Shown in pieces: positions 55,801 to 64,000 of a stretch of DNA of 64,000 nucleotides. The position numbers and the translations under genes are program-made. Below the pieces are notes generated by a model, which had not been told where the DNA came from, searched no databases, and saw only the letters and a program-made list of their open reading frames with translations. The first letter of the stretch is position 1. The number at the start of each line of letters is the position of its first letter. The DNA comes from Phoronis australis (lineage: Eukaryota; Phoronida; Phoronidae), in contig NMRA01000176.1 in assembly GCA_002633005.1 (NCBI GenBank), forward strand, positions 1,161-65,160. The letters are read 5' to 3'.

Positions 55801-58800
55801 TGTATTTTTAATTTTTATCACGCATATGGTGTTTCAAATGAAACTGTTCTAAAAAGAATTTTGTTTTATAATCGCGTATGAATTGCAAATTTTATAAAGA
55901 AGTCCATAGACGAGTTTAGAGGGTGGAACGTACGACTTCTTGCTACAGTGAATATAATTGTTGAAATTTGGTTTTATGGTGTAGTACCTGGAGCCAGGAA
56001 AACCTAAGCAAACGTGAGTATGCGGTGGAAGTTATGAACCTTATTGGAAAACGAAATAATTGTAGAAAATCGACTTCGAAGGGCACTTGTCATTTCAAAA
56101 TGGCGACCACAAATGAAAATAAATCGTCATTTTGTTTGTTACAAAACTCTCTTAAATTCTTTGATTTCGTTTCTTGTATTTCTGTACATGTCAGCTGAGA
56201 ATCGTGACATGAGTCTCAGAAATCATGGATTTGACTGAAAGGGAATGGAATGCATTAGATAATGCAGGAAGACTAAAAACTTGATGTGTCGATCATGATC
56301 GACTGACCTGATCAAGTCGACTGTATCGTTTAATTGTGAAGACGGAAACGTGAATCTTCAAGAATATGCGTCACGTCAAATGTTCAAGGGATTGTGAGTA
56401 TTTTGCTGCCCAGAAAAAGTCTGCTCACTAATGCATTCTCCAAAGTTTTGCTTAAGTAATAGTAAAGTAATAGTTTCTCAGGACACTTCCCCATTACCAA
56501 TGCATTAGGCAACACGTAGCCCCTCGGTTGGCTGGTTAGGTGCTACAATACTTCCCATCGCTTTCTGTGCGAATTTCATCCCGTGCATTTTAAACGGGCG
56601 ATAGTACTAGTCCGGCCACCGATTAGGAGTTTTCACATGGTCAAAAATACATTCCACACTTAAAACTATTACTTAGAAAAGCGCTTACTTTCTTCAGTGG
56701 TCCTTTCTACTTCTACATATCTTGGATGAAGCTTAGTAACGAGAATTAAGGTGGCTTTGGCGAAGAATTCCAACTCCACTTTTTTGGTCACGTGAGTTGG
56801 GCAAAGGCTAGCGCGAGACTGAACAAAGCGCTTGACGCTTGCAAAATAGAATGGGAAGGTATCAGATGAAATCTGTAAGATTTGTGTCCCTTGGACTTTT
56901 TATTCGTCAACATGTGGGATTTCACGTAACTTCCTCCAATGGCACCTGATATGAGAAACTCTAGCAAACTGCTTCAGATTTTTATCGATTAGTTCAAATT
57001 ATCTTGACTGAATGGTCTCCAGACTTATGGAATATTTTAATTATAACTCCATGTGCATATAAGTATACTTCATTTGATTTTATTTCCTGTGTTTTGAAAT
57101 TCGTAACTTTTTGTGGGGATGTACTATTGTCCCTGTATGCCTGCAGCATCCAAGGCGACGTAATTGCCTACTTCCCCATGTGATTAATCCATATGACCTG
57201 TATAGGTGAGCACTCATTGTCAGCAATTTCGGTTTCGATAAGCATTAAAAAATCCATGAACCACTCTCAGTAATTTGGGAACTTGCGGTAGCTTCAGTGC
57301 GCTGTAGGTATCCATGTGTAGACATCAGTTTGTGTCCTGGAACAATACCAGTGAAATAATGAGGTTCAGACTGTCATAAGGTTGTCACTTTTTACCAAAA
57401 CTCATACTCTCAGTCTCCTCGACATGCTGAGGAGATATGCACAATTGGTTGTATGTTGCCATATTTCCTTCATGTCTTCAATAGTGAACTTTTTAAATTG
57501 GGAGCTACTTGCCAACTTAAACCACAATCACAAGTCTTTTTGTAGGCATTTCCATCACCGGTGTACCCCGCAGACATACACTGGTGATTGTATACCCTAT
57601 CATTTCAAAAAACATCGAATGAAACATGCATCCTATATGCATTATAATTAACACGTGCCATGACTCGTGTGATAATTTAGTCAATGTAATTCGAACATAG
57701 CCATGAAAATCTGTCGAGGTTCGCTTGAGCTTCCATCGCTAGGTGTTATTTTGAGGAAGTTACGTGGAAGTTCACCAGTGACTAAAAATCAAAAGGACAT
57801 AAATTCCTCCGGATATCTTCACGTGGTACTTTTGAAAGTGTCAGCCACCACTGCTATCAGTCTTCTGCTTGTCCTTGCCTAGCTCATGTCACGTCAGTCA
57901 AAATACTTTTTGGTTATCACTCGCTCTGAAAAAGTAAATGAAGACCAAAAATGTGGATTTGAAATTTTTTGCCAAAGTCACCTTCATTCCTGTTGACATG
58001 CTTTATCGAGGATATTTTTAAGTGTAAATGTATCTTTGATGAGATGAAAAACCACTTATCAAGTGACCGCCTTTTAGCGACATCTACTGGTGGTATTTTG
58101 ACTTTTTAAATGCATTATCTAGATTTGGCAGTGATTCAGCGTACCGTTGGCATAGTTGTTGGCTCAAAAGGTGCGAGTGTAAACGGATTTTCAAATATTA
58201 AAATTGCTCAAGCTAACCTTTGTGTGCTTTGGGAAGAATCACGTTTTGATGCATGAGAATGAGGCAGATTGCGATTTTCACAGGAGAAAAATCTTGTCTA
58301 CTGTTGGTTACATATTCAACAACTAGTTTTGCATGAACTAAAAAGTCTTGAAATACTTAGACTTTGTGTGGAATACCATTATTGGTTGATTCCAGTTTGC
58401 TGCTTTGTCACTGAATATGTGGCATATGTCAGGTGATCCCGACATTGCGTGATATTGAATACATGCCTTGGGTAAAAACGGGTGAGCCATAAAATAAATC
58501 ATGTGTACCTGCTACTTCAACCTTGGATGTGAACAGGACCTGAATTTGACTCATAAAAACTGCGAGAAAAGAATGGTTCTTTTGAAGAATAAAATTTTTT
58601 GTGTAGTTTGAGAGTCTGTGGTAGACTTTACACCTAGACTTGTCTTTAACAACTTGTGCATTCACTGTAGGAGATGCTAACAAGACAATGTCCCTGCCGA
58701 CCAGCGGCACTGACGACAATCGTGGACTTGAAATTGCAAGTGAAATGCTTGAAAAAAAAACTGAGTGGATATCAGATATACAAGCTCAAAATGGGATCAC

Positions 58801-61024
58801 TATATGGGATATAGGCATAGGAATGGGTGCTCCGCTGGATAGGCGCCCCACTGGATGCGTGTCCCACTGGGTGGGTTTAAGGGCCTCCTGGAAGTAAAAG
58901 CTTATTTCCTGCATTTCGGTGACAGTTTTGTTCAAATAAGCCAAGTCACTACTTGCATTTAACCACAGCTGCTACACAAATTGAAATGGGGCGGAAAAGA
59001 GGGTCACTGAGCTCGGGACAAAAAATATACTGTGGATGACCCTGGTGTTTGTAAATAAAGGTGCTAAGTAGTTATTGAGACAGCTGTGTTGGTGCACCCC
59101 TTGATGTTGACTTGAAGGATTTCTGAGATGTTGTATTACTTGTATTTACCTGAAGTTGTACATCTCGTAGTGTGGTTGGATGTGACTCAGATACAAGTGC
59201 TCCTTCGTCAACTCTCATGTCATGTTTGGGTTACCATTTCCTTGGTCTCGTCACATGGCCTTATCGTTTTTTTCTTTTAAGGACTGGTCTAACAAACCTT
59301 GGCTAACAAACAGCGTAGATCAGGGTTTGGAATTTTCCGCGTAAACGCGGATTTCCGCTTTTTTCAAATGTGCTTTCCGCTTTTTTATAATATTTCCACG
59401 TAAAAAAATCGGATTTGATATAAAATTTCCGCGGCAAATTCCTTTCTTACCGCGGTGTTGCAGACGATGTTCACCTCGAAAAGTGGAAGTTGCTCTTTAT
59501 GTTCGGAGGAACGTAAATTGTCAACATTGCCAGGGCATCTGGGACAGCGTAATGGGATTTTCAATGGCGTCTCGTGTTATTGTTAAGTGCGGCAACAAAT
59601 ACTACTGCTCTGCAGCCAAAAATGTGTGGGTTGGGAGTGGACGGGCGAGCTGAAAGGACGCAGACGCATGCTACTGATGGTGGTAACGTTTTTTTTTTTT
59701 AGTCCTCCCGATTTTTGTCGGGGAAAGGTTCACGCTGGTTATCGGGCATGATTTAGGCCGTAAAAGTTTCCGCGTTTTTTGTCATTGGTCATTCCAAGCC
59801 CTGGTAGATCTATATACTGGCAGTAAATGTGTTTTTGAACGTTCTTAGGTTCGGTGTTGATGGTGTCCAAACACTTTCGGTTTTGGTGTTCAGGACTGGA
59901 ATTGAGATATTGATTGTGTAAAGCATGTTAACCAACAGGTTGCTCATTTGTAACAAAAGACACCCTATCACTGATCAATTCTGGGGGTTTTCCTGAGAAT
60001 TTATTTTCGTACAACTGGAAAACTATATGCAAGCTAACTGTCTGAGGACAGAACTATTGTGCAATCATAGTTTCAGTTCAGCATGAGCAAAGAGGTAAAG
60101 TGTTTGTGATAAATGTCACATTTGAGTGTCAACTCGTTTTATTGGGCTTGATTATACTTTGCTGGACTCACCCTCACATCTATCAAGTCAATGTCTCTTT
60201 ACGACGCATTGTGAATTGTTTTTGCTCTACTTATGATCATAATAGTGTATTTCAATACAGTTTGCTCTCAGCATTTTTTTCAAGAAAGCCTCTTTAAGTC
60301 CTTGTATTATGCCTGATTGTGCTGTTGGCAATTAAACTAAGAATGGAAACAGCTGCAGTTGAATGTAGCCTCAGTGAAAAGCAGTTGAAACAATGTTTGC
60401 TGGTCGCTTGAGCACTGATATCCACTGAATGTGTAGTGGGTTTTGAACAGTGAACCTGCTACAAATCTGTCCATTACGAAAAAAAAAATAAAACTAGTTT
60501 CATAGTCATGCAATATCAATTTTTAGCTTACTTTGTTATTGTTCGAGACCAGTCTCTTCAACTTAACTTGCCACGGTGTTTGTTTGCCATGCATGGTCTC
60601 AGGCAGTTAATGAACTGCCATGTCCTTACATGACCAAAAGCATATATCATCTGAGTACTAAATGAACAAGTTGGTCAGTTTTAGGGGATAAGTGGTCTTA
60701 TTAAAAGTTGGTTTCTTCAACAGAAACACAGGTTTACAATGCAGCTTTAACCAGACTGCCTTATAGCTCATGTGCCCATTGTATCCAAAATTGACTCAAT
60801 TTTTTACTTATTGAAACCATTCTTGTTTATGAGGTTAGTGAAGCTGAAAATGTAAATTATCTTTCCTGTTAAGTAACATGGATCCTATTTACATGTGTCA
60901 CACATCAAGATTGATGACCTATTTGTGTGCATACAACTTGTTAGATGAGGCATGGGTAAATATATAAATCATGTTGCTATCCACTGTGGTTTACATTGCC
61001 CTCATTATGGCTTCTCTCTTGCAG
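55801..61024. other. Non-coding stretch upstream of RAB5
   Basis: No coding exon is recognised between EFHB and the first RAB5 coding exon. The acceptor at 61,024 means at least one RAB5 5' untranslated exon must lie upstream, probably in this interval, but I cannot place it. The hAT-like element at 59,321-59,803 is the only clear repeat. The frame at 58,640-58,897 has no motif. Confidence 0.5.
59321..59803. mobile_element. hAT-like MITE
   Basis: The left end cagggtttggaat and the inverted right end attccaagccctg match at 12 of 13 bases. The flanks read cgtagatc and ggtagatc, close to an 8-bp target duplication if the element starts one base in. The interior has repeated ttccgcg and gcggaa words that can form hairpins and a T-run at about 59,690. 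No transposase. Confidence 0.65.
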
Positions 61025-61259
61025 GTGTAGTTTCATTGCCCCTCAGAACCTCTCCCACGGTTATCACACCAACGCACTCACTCCCACACGCACTAACAGA
61101 TGGCTGCACGGGGTGCACAGAGGCCAAACGGCGCATCGCAGGGCAAGATTTGCCAATTCAAACTCGTGCTGCTCGGCGAATCGGCGGTAGGAAAGTCAAG
61201 TCTGGTTCTGCGTTTTGTCAAAGGCCAATTCCACGAGTATCAAGAGAGTACAATAGGGG
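61025..61259 (+). CDS. RAB5: RAB5 GTPase, first coding exon (partial gene)
   Basis: The acceptor ctctcttgcag (61,024) opens an exon with 75 bases of 5' untranslated sequence, the ATG at 61,100 and 53 codons, ending atagggg|gtaagt in phase 1. The protein starts [20 protein letters not shown], followed by [20 protein letters not shown] with the P-loop GESAVGKS, then the switch I lead-in HEYQESTIG. The next codon would be completed as alanine, as in Rab5 (TIGAAF). RAB5 is the early-endosome small GTPase that drives homotypic fusion and endocytic traffic. Later exons (switch II, NKxD, C-terminal Cys-Cys) lie beyond 64,000. The A/B/C subtype split is a vertebrate one, so no letter is given. Confidence 0.93.
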
Positions 61260-61443
61260 GTAAGTTGTCAAGGTGCATAGTTAATGAGGTCATCACAGAC
61301 TAGGTGAATATTTGGGAATGGAGCGTGTTTATGTCATTAGGCAAATTGTGATTATTTGATTCCTTTGGTAAGAATGCATTAGAAGTATTGTGTCATTGTG
61401 TCAGCATTAGTCACATGGCCAGGCCTTCATCTAGCAGGAGTCT

Positions 61444-61519
61444 AGGGTGTCCAATTGGACAGCCTGTCTCAAATTTAGACTTCCTGGTTAGGAAACCCAG
61501 TTCAGCAATTGGACACCCT
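61444..61519. repeat. 14-bp perfect inverted repeat
   Basis: agggtgtccaattg (61,444-61,457) and caattggacaccct (61,506-61,519) pair exactly across a 48-base loop, inside RAB5 intron 1. It may be a small MITE or an RNA hairpin. Confidence 0.6.
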
Positions 61520-62759
61520 GTTCAGCGTCTGCATGCTCGAATTATAGGCTAGCATTGGTATCTCTTAGCTAGCTAACAGCAGCTCTGGGAGTTTATTGGC
61601 CATCTAGAATAAAACAATTAGTTCAAACGTGATGTGAGGTGCAAAAATAATATCGCAGTCATTTCCACAGTAACACTAAACAAAAATGGCTATTTGACCA
61701 GATGTCATGAAAATGCAGTTATGCGTCATTGATCCTGAACACTGAGAAATTGGTAATCTCCGCACTTGGCACCAATATTTTGATTTTTGAATTTCCATGG
61801 AATTTCTATTGTTTTAGGGGTGATGATTGTGTGAGCTACATTTGTGAAACCCTGCTGTGTTCTGTTGCCAATGGACCAGTACAAGGCTTGATATCTGTGG
61901 AGTGTTCCATCGAATTATGAATGTTGTTGTGCCGCTAGACTTGCATTTTAATCATTTACTAAAATTTTGGCACTCAAAATGTTAACGCATGATCTGCCCT
62001 CAGAAGGTCACCCTGAGCACCAGGTCCTCACCTGCTTAGTATCACTGAAGAAAGTGAGCCCATACCTTTGTTACTCAAGTCTCAACTAAAGTTCACTTTC
62101 AAAATTCTGTTCATCAAAATATCGCCTTGGCTGTTTAAAGTTCAAAACATTGTTGGAAAGGTCTCACGTGATGTATTAGACACAAATACACATTATTGGA
62201 TGAATTGTGCTTGTCATAAGCATTCTCCAGACTATTGGATGTAGAAAGCATGCTATTGAGTGATGTTTTTCCTATATCAAGGGATGTCTGGCATTTTAAG
62301 CAAGACATTTCAATCCAATTTGTCGCGTGCTAAAGGAATTGATCTTTGTCTTATTGTGTGGGGGTATTTGTATTGTGATGTCGCACGAGATAGGAACCAT
62401 TTTTATGCATATTTGAACTGCTTGCCCACTACTTGATTTCATTCAAGAAGGGTTCACCATGTCGTTAAACAGCTTGGACTGTGCCATTACCCATTTGAAG
62501 CATCGGTTGCTTGTACCATAACTGTATATAGCTGTCTTGTTGGTGATTAAGTCTAGAAATCAATAGCATGTAATAACACGCAGAAGTCTAATGAACCCTA
62601 TGAAAAGACGATGTGGTTGTGTGCTGATGTATGGACGAGTATGCTCTACCTAGGTTATCAATTTATGTGATGGCATTTGGTGTGTTGTATACGTGCTATT
62701 GCAAAGCTCTGAAATTAAGTTACGAGTGTTGTCGTCAATCTTTTTTCCTTAGAAACTGC

Positions 62760-63660
62760 AAATGGATTTTTATGCACCCACCAATAAATATGTGGGCGCA
62801 TATTGTCGTCATCTCTGTCTGTGCGTCAGGCATCGGCAGCTGTATCTCAAAAATCCCTCTCAGGATCTTACTGAAATTTGGCAGATGTGTTTCTATGAAG
62901 CTCATCGCAGATGACGGTTAATTTCGGACCTATCTGACTTCCGCTGTGTCTCCTAGTTGCAATTTTAATTTTTTACCGTTGCCTCTGTATCTTTGGAGTT
63001 CTTGGATGGATTTTTATGCATTATGACGAATAATTAATAAAATTACGAAAAGCTGTAATTAAGTGAAAAATATGTCTAGGATAACCAACCAACCTTATTT
63101 TAGCTCAAAATGACATGGAAAAAGGTTGTCTTCGCCTTTAATGTTGAGCCCTGTAGTGGCAATTTTAGTTTTTTACGCTTACCTTTGTATCTTCAAAAGT
63201 CCTGAACGGATTTTCATGAAATTTGGTATGTAGGCACCTATTAGTGAGATGACGCTATCCTCCTGTTTTCAGATGGATTCGACGTAGTTTGCGCCACCTA
63301 GTGGCCATTTTTACTGTTTTCGAGTCTGTATTTTTGCGTCCACCCCTCTATCAACCAAACCGCTCAAAGGATGATTGTGAAAATTGGCGTGTATGTGCTT
63401 ACTATAAGGAAGACAGCTGACAATGATTTTCAGACGATTTGGACTACTGTGGCGCCTCCTAGTGGCAGTTTTGTTTTTTTGCGCCCATGGCTGTATCTCC
63501 CAAACCGTTTGCAGGATCTTTACTAAATTTAGCAAGTGTATTTATGTGATGTTGACAACGGACGATGACGACTTTAGGATGATTCTGATTACCGGTATGC
63601 CTCTAGTGGCAATTTTAGTATTTGCCTCTAGTGGCAATTTTAGTATTTTACATTGACCTC
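62760..63660. repeat. Degenerate tandem array around a ctagtggc motif
   Basis: Four to six diverged units of roughly 150-200 bp share the order ctagtggc-attttt, tctgtatct, an aaccg/ggat word, ttttatgaaatttgg, gatgac and attttcaga. The clearest ctagtggc boxes are near 63,295, 63,455, 63,602 and 63,628. At 63,599-63,646 a 24-base unit (gcctctagtggcaattttag...) is repeated exactly in tandem. No coding sequence. Confidence 0.6.
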
Positions 63661-64000
63661 TGTATTTTCATAGGTCTTCAGGTGTATACTTTGTGTTACT
63701 TCGTGACTGTGAAGGAAAAGTTCCAAGTAGAAATTTGTTTCTGGCATTCTAATGCTGTGCTAATCTCGTATGTTGGTAAATTTGTTTTTAATTCTATGTT
63801 TCTGTGGTGCTTTAAGCAACTGGTGTATAGGATGTGCTTGTATTATGAAGATTACTCACATTTTGCCCCTAGCCTATTGAGGAGACAATGACCATGCCTT
63901 TCCATTTGCAAAGTATGCCCTCTACTGGCCACTTTATGGTACCAATAAACAACCCTAGAAGGATACCGTATGCGGTGCAATTGTGGGCGCATTTCAACGC

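Larger units (their letters stand above)
61260..64000 (+). other. RAB5 intron 1, runs off the window
   Basis: Starts gtaagttgtc. No further coding exon was found up to the end. It contains the inverted repeat at 61,444-61,519 and the degenerate repeats from about 62,760. Short frames within it are incidental. Confidence 0.7.

Noticed and set aside
58640-58897. Plus-strand 85-codon frame upstream of RAB5
   Set aside because: No motif. The second half is built from a short gcgccccactggat-like repetition. It is not part of RAB5.
63290-63310. CTCF-type site at gccacctagtggcc
   Set aside because: The word is one base short of the CTCF core and is part of a repeated unit, so I do not call it.
1-64000. 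CRISPR array, prophage or bacterial operon
   Set aside because: No regularly spaced repeats, no ribosome-binding-site-led gene strings, and all real genes have introns.

Overview
The window is animal nuclear DNA: AT-rich, with intron-containing genes, standard GT-AG splice sites, long introns and many small transposon relics. It is not bacterial, viral or organellar. Gene content (EFHB, RAB5, PP2D1, a stanniocalcin-like gene) and the SINE, MITE and LTR-element content fit a marine invertebrate, possibly a deuterostome. I cannot name the species. Exons were built by hand by matching splice sites, reading phase and protein motifs.

Layout. 1-6,570 holds no recognisable gene, only repeats, including a 310-bp near-palindrome. 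6,571-12,308 and 14,011-21,560 are two direct copies of one duplicated segment. Each carries a minus-strand gene for a small secreted cysteine-rich protein whose cysteine spacing matches stanniocalcin. Copy A is intact over three exons (190 codons). Copy B looks dead: it has a 4-base frameshift in the signal peptide, its middle exon is absent and its place is taken by a decayed LTR-type retroelement, and a small deletion lies at the last splice acceptor. 21,561-29,776 has no gene, only repeats.

29,777-45,322 (+) is a six-exon gene for a PP2D1-type PP2C-like protein of about 993 residues. Its late metal-binding aspartates read as asparagine, so it is probably a pseudophosphatase. One of its introns holds a 4.1-kb non-coding DNA transposon with perfect 19-bp terminal inverted repeats and TA target sites. 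49,713-55,396 (-) is a complete nine-exon EFHB/CFAP21 gene (577 residues) with two EF-hands. 61,025-61,259 (+) is the first coding exon of RAB5; the rest lies beyond the right edge.

EFHB and RAB5 are head to head, and PP2D1 and EFHB are tail to tail. As I recall, human chromosome 3p24 also has EFHB, RAB5A and PP2D1 side by side with EFHB and RAB5A divergent, so this looks like an old conserved neighbourhood. The most novel content is the duplicated stanniocalcin-like locus with its pseudogenised copy, the pseudophosphatase, and the large TIR element.
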